Positions 23,039 through 33,573 are shown, counted from the stretch's first letter. The stretch: 64,000 bases of DNA from Streptomyces coeruleorubidus (GCF_028885415.1 NZ_CP118527.1:4402001-4466000); one strand, 5' to 3'. A program made the numbers and translations. Notes: a model not told the origin generated them from the sequence alone.

Positions 23039-23974
23039 ATGACTTCCACCTCCGATCCCCGTGGCCTCAGAGCCGAGTTGGAGTCCCTGACCACCGAGGC
23101 CTTCCGGCCGGAGCTGGCCGGCATCGACCGGCTGCCCACCCTCGACATCGCGCGGCTCATGAACGGCGAGGACGCCACCGTGGCCGGGGCGGTCGCGGCC
23201 CGCCTGCCTCAGATCGCCGCCGCGATCGACGCCCTGGCCGAGCGGATGGCCCGGGGCGGCCGCCTGGTCTACGCGGGTGCGGGCACGGCGGGCCGGCTGG
23301 GCGTCCTGGACGCCTCCGAGTGCCCGCCCACCTTCAACACCGACCCCTCCCGGGTCGTCGGGCTGATCGCGGGCGGCCCGCAGGCCGTGGTCACCTCGGT
23401 CGAGGGCGCGGAGGACTCCCGGGAGCTGGCCCGTGCCGACCTGGAACCCCTCGGCCTGACCCCGGACGACACGGTGGTCGGCATCTCGGCCTCCGGCCGC
23501 ACCCCGTACGCGATCGGCGCCGTCGAGTACGCCCGCGCCCACCGCTCCCTCACCATCGGCCTCGCCTGCAACTCCGGCAGCCCGCTCGCGGCCGCCGCCG
23601 AGCACGGCATCGAGATCGTCGTGGGCCCCGAACTGCTCACCGGCTCCACCCGTCTGAAGGCCGGCACGGCACAGAAGCTCGTCCTCAACATGCTCTCGAC
23701 GATCACGATGATCCGCGTGGGCAAGACCTACGGGAACCTGATGGTCGACGTCCGCGCCTCCAACGACAAACTGCGCGCCCGCTCCCACCGCATCGTCGCC
23801 CTCGCCACCGGCGCCGGCGACGAGGAGATCGAACGGGCCCTGGCCGCCACCGACGGCGAGGTGAAGAACGCGATCCTGACCATCCTGGCCGACGTGGACG
23901 GCCCGACGGCGGCTCGCCTGCTGGCGGAGTCCGACGGCCATCTGCGGGCCGCGCTGGCGGCGGCAGCCCGCTGA
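23039..23974 (+). CDS. murQ: N-acetylmuramic acid 6-phosphate etherase MurQ
   Basis: MurQ converts MurNAc-6-phosphate to GlcNAc-6-phosphate and D-lactate during cell-wall recycling. It is a 311-residue SIS-domain enzyme with all family landmarks: LPTLDIARLMNGEDATVAGAV, GGRLVYAGAGTAGRLGVLDASECPPTF, AVVTSVEGAEDS, VVGISASGRTPYAIGAVEYARA, IEIVVGPELLTGSTRLKAGTAQKLVLNMLST and YGNLMVDVRASNDKL. The Glu of the ECPPTF and EGAEDS motifs are the expected catalytic region. Product GlcNAc-6-P feeds nagA, encoded at 41892. Confidence 0.95.
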   Translation: MTSTSDPRGLRAELESLTTEAFRPELAGIDRLPTLDIARLMNGEDATVAGAVAARLPQIAAAIDALAERMARGGRLVYAGAGTAGRLGVLDASECPPTFNTDPSRVVGLIAGGPQAVVTSVEGAEDSRELARADLEPLGLTPDDTVVGISASGRTPYAIGAVEYARAHRSLTIGLACNSGSPLAAAAEHGIEIVVGPELLTGSTRLKAGTAQKLVLNMLSTITMIRVGKTYGNLMVDVRASNDKLRARSHRIVALATGAGDEEIERALAATDGEVKNAILTILADVDGPTAARLLAESDGHLRAALAAAAR

Positions 23975-23985
23975 CCCGATCGGCT

Positions 23986-24231
23986 TCACCTCGACTTCGA
24001 CTCCCAATTGACGTGCCTGACCCGAGCCCGCAGCGTCTCCCGCACGGGCAGCGAGCGCAGTACCTCGGTCAGGTGCTCGGCCGTCCGTACGTTGCACCGC
24101 CCCAGATCGACCAGGGCGAACGGCTCCTTGCTCGCACCGGTCACCGGGTCGACACCCAGCGACGGCAGCACGACACCCACTCCCGCGAGCGCGTCCCGCA
24201 GCGACTCCACGATCTCTTCGGTCGAACGCAC
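23986..24231 (-). CDS. Small conserved hypothetical protein
   Basis: An 81-residue protein (MRSTEEIVESLRDALAGVGVVLPSLGVDPVTGASKEPFALVDLGRCNVRTAEHLTEVLRSL) without a recognised domain; residues look soluble and folded. It is convergent with murQ (11-bp gap) and divergent from the XRE regulator. Small genes of this kind often accompany XRE/DUF397 pairs in Streptomyces, but a link is only inferred. Confidence 0.55.
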   Translation of the reverse strand: MRSTEEIVESLRDALAGVGVVLPSLGVDPVTGASKEPFALVDLGRCNVRTAEHLTEVLRSLPVRETLRARVRHVNWESKSR

Positions 24232-24344
24232 CTTTCCCTACCTCCACGCTGAGTTTGTGATTCACCACACAGCGTGTCCGACCTTCTCTAACCTGGCCAT
24301 ATACGGCGACCCAACAACCCGATGTGTACGACAGGGAGTTGCCC

Positions 24345-25184
24345 ATGCCCGGATCCAGGGACCTCGACCCGTCCTCCTCCCCTCGGGCCCTCCTGGGCGC
24401 CGAACTCCGCCACGCCCGCGAGAAGGCCGGCCTCAGCCAGGAGGAACTGGGTCAACGGCTGTTCGTGAGCGGGTCGTTCATCGGGCAGTTGGAGGCGGGG
24501 ACGCGCAGGATGCAGCGGGAGTACGCGCGATTGCTGGACGAGGTGCTGGGGACGGGGGACTTCTTTCAGCGGAACTGCGGGGCGGCGGCGAAGTCGAAGT
24601 ATCCGGAGCACTTTGCGGAGGCGGCGGAGGCGGAGGAGCAGGCGACGGCGATCCGGGAGTACGCGCCACTCCTGATCCCTGGCCTGCTTCAGACACCCGC
24701 CTACGCACGGGCCGTCTGCCGCGCCTATCAGCCGACGGCACCGGAGGAGACGATCGAGAAGTTGGTAGCCGCACGGGTGGAGCGCGCGCGGATCCTCGAC
24801 GATCCAACAGAGCCGTTGTTGTGGGCGGTCATTGACGAGGCCGCGTTGCGACGTGTGACAGGCAAGCGCCGGGTGATGGCAGAGGCCCTGCGCCACATCG
24901 TCGGCCTGGCCCACCGGGGCCGGGTCATCGTGCAGGTGCTGCCGTTCGATGCAGGAGCGCACGCGGCGATGCAGGGCGCTATCAAGCTGATGGACTTCGA
25001 GGACGCCCCGCCGTTGGTCTACTTCGAAGGGGTCGGGACCGGGCGGCTGGAGGACGACCCGGCCATCGTGAGGCACCAGAGGTTCACATACGAACTCCTC
25101 ACGGCCTGCGCACTCTCCCCCGAGAAGTCTCTGGCCCTCTTCGAGGCGATGGCGCAGGATTACGCCCATGAGGAGCATCACTGA
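24345..25184 (+). CDS. XRE-family helix-turn-helix regulator with DUF5753 domain
   Basis: A 279-residue regulator. The HTH_31/XRE domain is at residues 15-70 (LGAELRHAREKAGLSQEELGQRLFVSGSFIGQLEAGTRRM). The DUF5753 domain follows (EEQATAIREYAPLLIPGLLQTPAYARAV..LLWAVIDEAALRR..VQVLPFDAGAHAAMQGAIKLMDF). These WhiJ-like proteins work with small DUF397 partners in development and antibiotic control. ATG 24345 has an AGGGAG site upstream. It overlaps the DUF397 gene by 17 bp. Confidence 0.9.
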   Translation: MPGSRDLDPSSSPRALLGAELRHAREKAGLSQEELGQRLFVSGSFIGQLEAGTRRMQREYARLLDEVLGTGDFFQRNCGAAAKSKYPEHFAEAAEAEEQATAIREYAPLLIPGLLQTPAYARAVCRAYQPTAPEETIEKLVAARVERARILDDPTEPLLWAVIDEAALRRVTGKRRVMAEALRHIVGLAHRGRVIVQVLPFDAGAHAAMQGAIKLMDFEDAPPLVYFEGVGTGRLEDDPAIVRHQRFTYELLTACALSPEKSLALFEAMAQDYAHEEHH

Positions 25185-25380
25185 GTACGACCTGGGCGCG
25201 GCCACCTGGCACAAGTCCAGCTACAGCGGCGGCGACGGCGGCAACTGCCTGGAAGTCACCCACGACTTTCCCACCCTCGTGCCTGTCCGCGACTCCAAAA
25301 ACCCCGAAGGCCCGAAGCTCGTGTTCCGGACCACGGCCTGGGCCGCGTTCGTCGCGAACCTCAAGGACGACACCGCCTGA
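25168..25380 (+). CDS. DUF397 partner protein
   Basis: A 70-residue DUF397 protein with the family pattern ATWHKSSYSGGDGGNCLEV, VPVRDSKNPEGPKLVF and AWAAFVANLK. DUF397 proteins are thought to antagonise or assist the adjacent XRE/DUF5753 regulator (toxin/antitoxin-like or WhiJ-type). The 17-bp overlap implies tight cotranslation with the regulator. Confidence 0.9.
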   Translation: MRSITEYDLGAATWHKSSYSGGDGGNCLEVTHDFPTLVPVRDSKNPEGPKLVFRTTAWAAFVANLKDDTA

Positions 25381-25520
25381 GCTTCGGGATCCGGGCTTCG
25401 AGCTCTCTTTTCAAGGAACGGGGAGAGGGCCTCAACCCACCCTCCCACCCTGCGTGTTGACTTGACGCGTTCGGCTTGCCACGCACGGTGACGTACCTCT
25501 ACGGTTCCTGCATACGCAAC

Positions 25521-25557
25521 AGCCCCCGCCAGGTGCTACCAACACCTGCGGGGGCTT
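25521..25557 (+). terminator. Strong hairpin between DUF397 gene and HTH gene
   Basis: AGCCCCCGCCAGGTG pairs with CACCTGCGGGGGCT around a 7-nt loop, with one bulged C. There is no U-run, so it could be a terminator of the DUF397 operon or a leader structure of the next gene, which begins 33 bp downstream. From memory, similar hairpins precede this class of HTH gene in other Streptomyces. Confidence 0.6.
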
Positions 25558-25589
25558 AACCAACGGCATCGAAGAACAGGTTCGATCCC

Positions 25590-26438
25590 ATGGCTGACGC
25601 CCAGCTTAGTACTGCCTCCCCGTCCGCGCACCCAATGGCGACCCCGGGCTACGGCAAACGCTCCGCCCCAGACCAACTCACCCGTACGAACAACGACTTC
25701 GCGCACCTCCCATCCCGCGAAGCGGCCATCGCCGCCTACCTCGACCGGCTCCCCGACGGCGCCGACATCTCCGTAAAGACGCTGGCCAAGCACCTGCCGT
25801 ACGGACAGTGCGCCCTCAGTACGGCCCTCAACCGCCTCCAGGGGGCCGGGCACCTGCGGCGAGGCCGGGAATGCGTGACGGCGGACGACGGCAGCTCCCG
25901 CTGGATCACCCGATCGTGGTTCTCCCGCACCGCCCGGGACGATGACTGGTGGGCGGCCTTCACGCGCGGCGACGTACCGCAGCAGCGGCGTCCTACCCGC
26001 TCCCGGGCCCATATCCTCCTGGCTGCCCTCGGCCGCACGGCGCCCGTCCTGTCCCTCTCCCAGGCCGACTGCGCGACGCTCGCCCCGCTGGTGACGGAGT
26101 GGTTCGCGCGGGGCGCCTCGGAGGCGGACGTACTGAGCGCACTCACGGCCGGCCTGCCGACCCCCGTCCACCACCCCGCCTCCCTGGTCCGCAAGCGCCT
26201 GACCAGCAAACTGCCGCCCCCACCTGCCCCGCGACCGCCCCTGCGGGTACTGGAGTGCGCGAACTGCGGCACCCCGGGGCGTCCGGAGTCCCTGCCAGGG
26301 GGCCGTTGCAGCGCCTGCCGGGGCGAACGCGCCTCCGCGCAACCCCCTGCACCCCTGTCCGCCGCCACGGTCCACAACCGCGCGGCCCAGATCCGCGCCG
26401 CGATGTCCCAACGACGCCAAGAGAAGGCACGCACATGA
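25590..26438 (+). CDS. Winged-helix protein with C-terminal zinc-ribbon-like motif
   Basis: A 282-residue DNA-binding-type protein. Residues 35-105 form a winged helix (REAAIAAYLDRLPDGADISVKTLAKHLPYGQCALSTALNRLQGAGHLRRGRECV), MarR/replication-initiator-like. A middle helical region (LSLSQADCATLAPLVTEWFARGASEADVLSALTAGLP) and a C-terminal CANCGTPG..PGGRCSACRG potential zinc ribbon follow. I recognise the type as common in Streptomyces, without a defined function. The TGA stop overlaps an ATG (26435) in the frame of the Uma2 gene. Confidence 0.7.
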   Translation: MADAQLSTASPSAHPMATPGYGKRSAPDQLTRTNNDFAHLPSREAAIAAYLDRLPDGADISVKTLAKHLPYGQCALSTALNRLQGAGHLRRGRECVTADDGSSRWITRSWFSRTARDDDWWAAFTRGDVPQQRRPTRSRAHILLAALGRTAPVLSLSQADCATLAPLVTEWFARGASEADVLSALTAGLPTPVHHPASLVRKRLTSKLPPPPAPRPPLRVLECANCGTPGRPESLPGGRCSACRGERASAQPPAPLSAATVHNRAAQIRAAMSQRRQEKART

Positions 26439-26497
26439 CGGCACCTACGGTCCGACGTCACCAGCCCGGGGCACGATGGAGGGAAGGAGGCGACGCA

Positions 26498-27181
26498 ATG
26501 ACCCCAGAGACCGCTGACCGCCCGCAGATGGACATCGAGGACTTCGACGAACTCGTTCGCAGAGCTCCGAGGGAGATCCGGAACAGGCTGGAATTCCTGG
26601 GCGGACGGCTGTGCATCCGGCACGGTCCGCTCGATGTGGACGAGTTCGAGGAGCTTGCCGCAGCAGCCCCCGAAACCGTGCGGCTGGAGTACATCAATGG
26701 AAAGGTCGAGGTCAAGCCAGTGCCGGACGGCAACCACCGGGAGATCTTCGTCTGGCTGCAGGAACAGTGCATGCAGCATCGCCCTGACCTCCGCGTATAC
26801 GGCGAGTCCGGCGTCAGGACCGAGGCCTACCGGAAGGGGCGGGCCCGCACGGACGGAGCCGTCGCGCCCAAGGGCCACTTCAAAGGCCACGGCGAGTGGT
26901 CAGCGTCCAACGGCATTCTCATGGCCGTTGAGATCACCTCCCACGACCGTGACACCAATCAGCGGGACCGCGTCGACAAGCCTGTCGTCGGGTACGCAGC
27001 AGTCGACATCCCCGTGTACCTGCTCATCGACCGCGACAACAACACCGTCGTCGTCTACAGCGAGCCCAAGGATGGTCGGTACCAGCGGACCACTTCCCAC
27101 CCCTGGGGCACCCGGGTAGACCTGCCCGAGCCTCTCGGCTTCACTCTGGACACGGAAGAACTCAAGGACTACGCCGACTGA
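26498..27181 (+). CDS. Uma2 family putative endonuclease with duplicated N-terminal element
   Basis: A 227-residue PD-(D/E)XK-fold protein (DUF820/Uma2). The core shows RLEYINGKVEVKPVPDGNHREIFVWLQE, GRARTDGAVAPK (Asp), ILMAVEITSHD (ExT) and RDRVDKPVVGYAAVDIPVYLLID. The element before it, DIEDFDELVRRAPREIRNRLEFLGGRLCIRHGPL, aligns with DVDEFEELAAAAPETVRLEYINGKVEVKPVPDG, so the N-terminal strand-helix unit occurs twice. ATG 26498 has a strong GGAAGGAGG site; ATG 26435, overlapping the upstream stop, would add 21 residues. The cellular target is unknown. Confidence 0.85.
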   Translation: MTPETADRPQMDIEDFDELVRRAPREIRNRLEFLGGRLCIRHGPLDVDEFEELAAAAPETVRLEYINGKVEVKPVPDGNHREIFVWLQEQCMQHRPDLRVYGESGVRTEAYRKGRARTDGAVAPKGHFKGHGEWSASNGILMAVEITSHDRDTNQRDRVDKPVVGYAAVDIPVYLLIDRDNNTVVVYSEPKDGRYQRTTSHPWGTRVDLPEPLGFTLDTEELKDYAD

Positions 27182-27194
27182 CGACAATGGACCC

Positions 27195-27764
27195 ATGAAC
27201 CACGCCCAGCTCACCGCCCTAGGCCGCGCCCTCCGCCTCCTCGGCGAGCATGGGGAAGCCCTCACCTCAGACACCCCGGATGCCAAGCTGCACGAGGTCA
27301 AGGCGGATCTGAAGCGCGCCCTGGACCTGCTGGAGGAGAGCGTCTCGAACGCGGCGCCCAGCACACGCTGCCCCGAGCATCCGAACGGCCCGGTCGACGA
27401 GGCCGCCCCCGACCTGTGCCTGCTGTGCGAGACCCGGCGCCGGGCCGCCCGCCGGGCGGAGTTCAACGGCCCCGCCCCGCATCGCCGGCCCACCGAGCCG
27501 GTCCAGTCCCGCTACGGAGTGAGCGGTGACCGTCCACAGCCCCAGCAGCGCTGGCTGCCGGAGCTGTGGACCGGCCAGACGTGGCAGCTGTGCGGCACCC
27601 CGCGCCGGGACCGCCGCGAGGCCGAGCTGTACATCGCCGCCCAGCGCAAGGCTCCCCGGGCGGCCATGGCGTACCGGCTGGTGCACGAGTTCACCGACTA
27701 CGAGGTGCTGCGCGTGTGGGGGACGCCGGTCAGGGTCGACATCGAGCCGATGGGCAACCTGTAG
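27195..27764 (+). CDS. Hypothetical protein with Cys-pair motif
   Basis: A 189-residue soluble protein. The N-terminus is helical (QLTALGRALRLLGEHGEAL..LKRALDLLEESV), then CPEHPN followed by LCLLCETRRRAARRAEF, a possible zinc-binding pair, and a C-terminal domain rich in Trp (WLPELWTGQTWQLCGTPRRDRREAELYIAAQ). It has no family that I recognise. It follows the Uma2 gene by 13 bp. Confidence 0.65.
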   Translation: MNHAQLTALGRALRLLGEHGEALTSDTPDAKLHEVKADLKRALDLLEESVSNAAPSTRCPEHPNGPVDEAAPDLCLLCETRRRAARRAEFNGPAPHRRPTEPVQSRYGVSGDRPQPQQRWLPELWTGQTWQLCGTPRRDRREAELYIAAQRKAPRAAMAYRLVHEFTDYEVLRVWGTPVRVDIEPMGNL

Positions 27765-27765
27765 G

Positions 27766-29322
27766 TCACAGCAGGGGCAGGGCCTGGAAGTCGTAGCCCT
27801 CCCACAGCCTGCGCGAGGCCTCCTCCGGGTACGCCCGTACCACCGGCTCCGCGTCCAGCACCTGCACCAGCCGCTGGGCGTCCTCGTACGCCGGCCAGCC
27901 CGGGTCACCCGTCCTCGCGAACGCCGTCCAGGACGACCGGAAGCGGGAGGACAGCGCCTCGGCCTCGGCGGACGGCTCGGCGCCCGCGAACAGCAGGGCA
28001 CCGAGGTCCGCCCCGAACGTGCCGAAGAGCAGGGGGATGTCCAGGCCGTGACAGGCGCCCATCGCGCCGCCGCCCCCCGGCGCCGGCCAGGTCAGTTCGT
28101 AGAGGTGGGCACGGCCGCCGCCCGCGTGCTGCGCCTCGGCCAGGTGCAGGGAGGGCATGTTGAACAGCCAGTCCGTCTGGACGCGTTCGTAGAGCTCGCC
28201 GGGGGAGGCGTCGGGGAAGGCCGTGCGGTAGGCCCGTTCGCCGTCGGGGCCGGGGGCGAACAGGCGGAGGGCCGCTGCCGCCCTATCCTCGGTGATCTGG
28301 TCCGGTGGGCCCGCCATGGCGACGAAGAGGCGGTACTCGTCGCGGTTGTGGCCGACGAGCAGTTCGACGTCCTTCGCCGCACCGGCGGCCAACGCCTGCC
28401 AGGGCGCGGTCGGCAGGACCTCCCCGTCGACGACCGGCGAGAAGGGCGTGACCGTCGGCGCCGCCTGGCCCCAGCGGTCGATGTACCGGAGCATCTTGGC
28501 ACTCAACGCCTCCCCCGCCGAGGTCAGTTCGCCCGGGGCGATGGTCGCCAGTTCGGCGACCGTGGGGCGCAGCCCCACCTCGGCGGCGAGAGCCGCACCG
28601 ATGTCACGGGCCAGGGCGTCCGAGAAGAACGTCCCCGGCACGCTCTGCGCGATCGCCCGCCGGAACAGGCCCGCCGCCCTCGGCATGGCGAGCAGCGAGG
28701 CGATCGAACCCGCGCCCGCGGACTCGCCGAAGACGGTGACCCGGCCGGGGTCACCGCCGAACGACTCGATGTTGTCCCGTACCCACTCCAGCGCGGCCAC
28801 CTGGTCGAGCAGGCCGCGGTTGGCGGGCGCCCCCTCGATGTGCGCGAAGCCCTCCATGCCGACGCGGTAGTTGAGGGACACGACCACGAGGTCGCCGTCG
28901 TTCGCGATGCGCCGGGCGTCGTAGCCGGGGCTGCCGGAGTGGCCGAGCTTGTAGGCGCCGCCGTAGATCCACACCATCACCGGGCGGCGGGCGCCCGGGT
29001 CGGGTTCGGGGGTCCAGACGTTGACCGTGAGCCACTCGTCACCCTCGGGCACGTCGAGCAGGCCCGGGCCGCCCAGGTTGCCGAGGTCCTGCGGGGGCGG
29101 CGGGCCGAAGGCGTACGCGTCCCGTATGCCGTCCCAGGCGGGGGCGGGGCGCGGTGCCATGAACCGTGCCTCGCCCACGGGGGGTGCGGCGAAGGGGATG
29201 CCGCGGAAGACGGCGAGGCCCTCCTCCCGGCGGCCGCGTACCGCACCGGCGGTGGTGCGCACCACCGGTGCGGGCTGCTCGGCTGAGGCGCCGGTCGGGG
29301 GGTGGGACTCGGTCGTCGTCAT
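27766..29322 (-). CDS. Type-B carboxylesterase/lipase
   Basis: A 518-residue alpha/beta hydrolase of the carboxylesterase type-B family. The nucleophile elbow is VTVFGESAGAGS (Ser in GESAG). The oxyanion-hole region is VMVWIYGGAYKLG, and CHGLDIPLLFG supplies the catalytic His block. EDEWLTVNVWTP and NYRVGMEGF are further family signatures. There is no signal peptide, so it is cytosolic. It is encoded 101 bp downstream of the Old Yellow Enzyme gene in the same direction and ends 2 bp from the convergent hypothetical. Confidence 0.9.
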   Translation of the reverse strand: MTTTESHPPTGASAEQPAPVVRTTAGAVRGRREEGLAVFRGIPFAAPPVGEARFMAPRPAPAWDGIRDAYAFGPPPPQDLGNLGGPGLLDVPEGDEWLTVNVWTPEPDPGARRPVMVWIYGGAYKLGHSGSPGYDARRIANDGDLVVVSLNYRVGMEGFAHIEGAPANRGLLDQVAALEWVRDNIESFGGDPGRVTVFGESAGAGSIASLLAMPRAAGLFRRAIAQSVPGTFFSDALARDIGAALAAEVGLRPTVAELATIAPGELTSAGEALSAKMLRYIDRWGQAAPTVTPFSPVVDGEVLPTAPWQALAAGAAKDVELLVGHNRDEYRLFVAMAGPPDQITEDRAAAALRLFAPGPDGERAYRTAFPDASPGELYERVQTDWLFNMPSLHLAEAQHAGGGRAHLYELTWPAPGGGGAMGACHGLDIPLLFGTFGADLGALLFAGAEPSAEAEALSSRFRSSWTAFARTGDPGWPAYEDAQRLVQVLDAEPVVRAYPEEASRRLWEGYDFQALPLL

Positions 29323-29423
29323 CTCTGGGGTCTCCTCACGAGGTACCGGTGAACAGGCGCTCGGCCAGTGTCCTTGACTGACGCAAGCGAATCCAGGGCA
29401 CCCCCTGTGCGGACCCTGCCGGG

Positions 29424-30554
29424 TCAGCTGAGCGTCTTCAGCGACGCCGGGGCGTACGGCGCCAGGTCCTCGAAGCGGCCGGCGAGTACCTTCTGCGCCC
29501 ACTGCGGGTCCTGGAGCAGCGCGCGGCCGACGGCGACCAGGTCGAACTCGTCGCGCTCGAAGCGGTCCAGGAGGTTGTCGAGGTCGCCGACCTCGGCGCC
29601 CTCGCCCTGGAAGGACTTGAGGAAGTCGCCGCCGTTCAGGCCGACCGAGCCGACGGTGATGGCGGGCTTGCCGGTGAGCTTCTTGGTCCAGCCGGCCAGG
29701 TTCAGGTCGGAGTCGTCGAACTCGGGGACCCAGTAGCGGCGGGTGGAGGCGTGGAAGGCGTCGACACCGGCGGCGGCGAGCGGGGTCAGGATGGCCTCCA
29801 GCTCCTCGGGCGTCTCGGCGAGGCGGGCGTCGTAGGCGTCCTGCTTCCACTGCGAGTAGCGGAAGATGACGGGGAAGTCGGCGGAGACGGTCTCGCGGAC
29901 GGCCGCGACGATCTCCGCCGAGAACCTGGTGCGGGCGACCGGGTCGCCGCCGTAGGCGTCGGTGCGGCGGTTGGTGCCCTCCCAGAGGAACTGGTCGAGC
30001 AGGTAGCCGTGGGCGCCGTGGAGCTCCACGCCGTCGAAGCCGATGCGCTCGGCGGCGGCCGCGGCCTCGGCGAACGCGCCGATGACGGCGTCGATGTCGG
30101 CCTGGGTCATGGCCTTGCCGGTGGGCTCGGTGGCGCCGATGCGCAGACCGGAGGGGCCGACGGCAGGGGCGTCGGCGACCGGCGGCTCGCCCTGCGTGCG
30201 GACCATGCCGATGTGCCACAACTGCGGCACGATCGTGCCGCCCGCGGCGTGCACCGCCTCGGCGACCTTGGCCCAGCCCGCGAGCTGCTCCTCGCCGTGG
30301 AACCGCGGCACGCGGTCGCTCTGCCCGGCCGACTCGTGGCCGACGTAGGTGCCCTCGGTGACGATCAGGCCGACGCCGGCGGCGGCGCGGCGGGAGTAGT
30401 ACGAGACGACGTCCTCGCCGGGGACGCCGCCCGGGGAGAACATGCGGGTCATCGGCGCCATCGCGATCCGGTTCGGGACGGTCAGGCCGCCCAGCGAGAC
30501 GGGCCGGGACAGGATTTCGGCGGCACGGGAGGCGGCGGAGGCGGCGACGGTCAC
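29424..30554 (-). CDS. Old Yellow Enzyme family NADH:flavin oxidoreductase
   Basis: A 376-residue FMN-dependent TIM-barrel ene-reductase. Visible blocks are LGGLTVPNRIAMAPMTRMFSPGG, GLIVTEGTYVG, VPQLWHIG, RIGFDGVELHGAHGYLLDQFLW (His/His ligand-binding region: HGAHGY), TDAYGGD, and FDLVAVGRALLQDPQWA. It likely reduces activated alkenes with NAD(P)H; the natural substrate is not predictable. GTG 30554 has a GAGGAG site 8 bases upstream. Confidence 0.9.
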   Translation of the reverse strand: MTVAASAASRAAEILSRPVSLGGLTVPNRIAMAPMTRMFSPGGVPGEDVVSYYSRRAAAGVGLIVTEGTYVGHESAGQSDRVPRFHGEEQLAGWAKVAEAVHAAGGTIVPQLWHIGMVRTQGEPPVADAPAVGPSGLRIGATEPTGKAMTQADIDAVIGAFAEAAAAAERIGFDGVELHGAHGYLLDQFLWEGTNRRTDAYGGDPVARTRFSAEIVAAVRETVSADFPVIFRYSQWKQDAYDARLAETPEELEAILTPLAAAGVDAFHASTRRYWVPEFDDSDLNLAGWTKKLTGKPAITVGSVGLNGGDFLKSFQGEGAEVGDLDNLLDRFERDEFDLVAVGRALLQDPQWAQKVLAGRFEDLAPYAPASLKTLS

Positions 30555-30667
30555 GTGGGAGGCTCCTCTTCGGATACCGGACAGTATGTGCATACGCATA
30601 GGGCGTACGTTTCAACCATCCGGCCCCGACCAGGCCATCCCCGCCGCACTGTGATCCCGGACACGCC

Positions 30668-30709
30668 CGAGGGCGGCACTCCCTGTCGGAACAGGAAGTG
30701 CCGCCCTCG
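30668..30709 (-). terminator. groEL terminator hairpin
   Basis: CGAGGGCGGCACT (30668-30680) pairs perfectly with AGTGCCGCCCTCG (30697-30709), with an inner CCTGT/ACAGG stem. It lies 27 bp past the groEL stop on the minus strand. Confidence 0.75.
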
Positions 30710-30735
30710 GCAAGGACGTTGATCGACCAGGTCGA

Positions 30736-32394
<1,659 letters not shown>

Positions 32395-32490
32395 TTACTT
32401 CGGACCGCGCCCGCGCCCGCGACGGACGGCTCGCCTGCCTCGTGGTTCCTTCCCACCCGGCCTGCGGGCCTCACCGACCCGGTCCTTACG

Positions 32491-32534
32491 TTGTCACTCT
32501 CACCTTCAGAGTGCTAACGCAATGATTAGCACTC
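32491..32534 (-). promoter_or_regulatory. CIRCE operator upstream of groEL, with an extra half-site
   Basis: TTGTCACTC-N9-GAGTGCTAA at 32491-32517 matches the CIRCE consensus TTAGCACTC-N9-GAGTGCTAA with two mismatches, on the side of the groEL promoter. A further perfect half-site TTAGCACTC lies at 32526-32534. HrcA binding would repress groEL until heat shock. Confidence 0.85.
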
Positions 32535-32944
32535 GGGCATGCAGAGTGCAAGGCGCGCCCGCGCTGCGGGTGCTCGTTGAGGGGTGGTGGTCGGGCGACG
32601 GGCGGGCGCAAGCGGCTCCCGAGGTTCGGGCGGGGCGCTCAGCCCCCGGCGAACGGGCGCACCCTGCTCGGCCACAGGCCGCGGGCAGCGCCACGGCGGA
32701 TCGGGCGGGCCGGGAAAGGCCTGGCCACGGCCCACCTCGGCGGCGAGGCCGACGCGAACGGGCCGGGAAACGCCTGGACCGACGGCACACGGCGGCCGTG
32801 ATGCCGGCGCGAGCCGTCCGGGCGCGAACTCGCGCCCCCTGCACCTGGGCGGCGGACTCCGAGGCACCTTCGGGCGCGGCGGGCCCTCGACGAGCAGCCG
32901 CCCGGCGCGCCCGCCGCCCCGGGCCGCCACTCCCTGAACAGGCC
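32535..32944. other. Intergenic region with no supported gene
   Basis: Between the CIRCE site and the terminator of the small cold-shock gene, this very GC-rich stretch is open in several frames but shows no ribosome binding site, no recognisable family and strong Arg/Ala/Gly bias. I see no gene or clear repeat here. Confidence 0.5.
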
Positions 32945-32978
32945 GAAGGGCCCGCACCCCGGGGGGTGCGGGCCCTTC
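32945..32978 (-). terminator. Terminator hairpin of the small cold-shock gene
   Basis: GAAGGGCCCGCACCCC pairs with GGGGTGCGGGCCCTTC to form an almost uninterrupted stem 39 bp past the cold-shock stop codon on the minus strand. No U-run. Confidence 0.75.
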
Positions 32979-33017
32979 AGAGAAGACCGGTCGCTTGCGC
33001 TTGGTCGTGGTGCGCGT

Positions 33018-33221
33018 TCAGGCAGAGACGCGAACCATGTCGGCCTGCGGTCCCTTCTGACCCTGCGAGATCTCGAACTCGACCCGCTGGCCCTCTTCCA
33101 GGGTGCGGTAGCCGTCCATCTGGATCGCGCTGTAGTGGACGAAAACATCCGCACCACCGTCGACCGCGATGAAGCCGTACCCCTTCTCCGCGTTGAACCA
33201 CTTGACGGTGCCCTGAGCCAT
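33018..33221 (-). CDS. Cold-shock protein, CspA/SC7.0-like
   Basis: A 67-residue single cold-shock OB fold, probably an RNA chaperone. RNP1 is GYGFIAV and RNP2 is VFVHYSAI; the sequence [23 protein letters not shown] is canonical. It starts at ATG 33221; a longer frame adds an unrelated decapeptide. It is monocistronic, with a long upstream leader region, a common arrangement for cold-shock genes, and lies between groEL2 and the sulfur-carrier gene as in other Streptomyces. Confidence 0.97.
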   Translation of the reverse strand: MAQGTVKWFNAEKGYGFIAVDGGADVFVHYSAIQMDGYRTLEEGQRVEFEISQGQKGPQADMVRVSA

Positions 33222-33573
33222 GCCTAACTCCCCTATTACTGGCCCTTGCACAGATCCACACTTCGCGGACCCGGGTCAGACCTCACCCCCCACGGTTGGG
33301 GGCGTGCGCCGGAACGCGTCGACCGCGGCTGAATGTATCTGTCCAACTGCCGTCTGCAACAGGTCAATCGGACGAGAATTCTGGACGCGCAGGGTCCGGA
33401 ATGTAGGGAGAATTCGCCCGACTTCAGGGCAAGTCGGGCCACACAAAAGGAACAAAAGCCGCGAAAGACACACACACTTTGGCTACATCTTGTCGGGCGC
33501 GCGGCAGGAATCCAGGGCTCTCGATCAGGAGATCGGCGCTGCGTTCCCCAACTGTACCGCGCTCAATCACACA
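33222..33573. other. Leader/promoter region of the cold-shock gene
   Basis: A 350-bp non-coding stretch with lower GC than its surroundings (for example AAAGGAACAAAAGCCGCG near 33446). It probably holds the promoter and a long 5' leader of the cold-shock gene. I cannot assign exact elements. Confidence 0.4.

Noticed and set aside
32522..33172. Open frame in the groEL-csp intergenic region
   Set aside because: No RBS, extreme Arg/Ala/Pro bias, and it reads through the terminator and antisense through the cold-shock gene.
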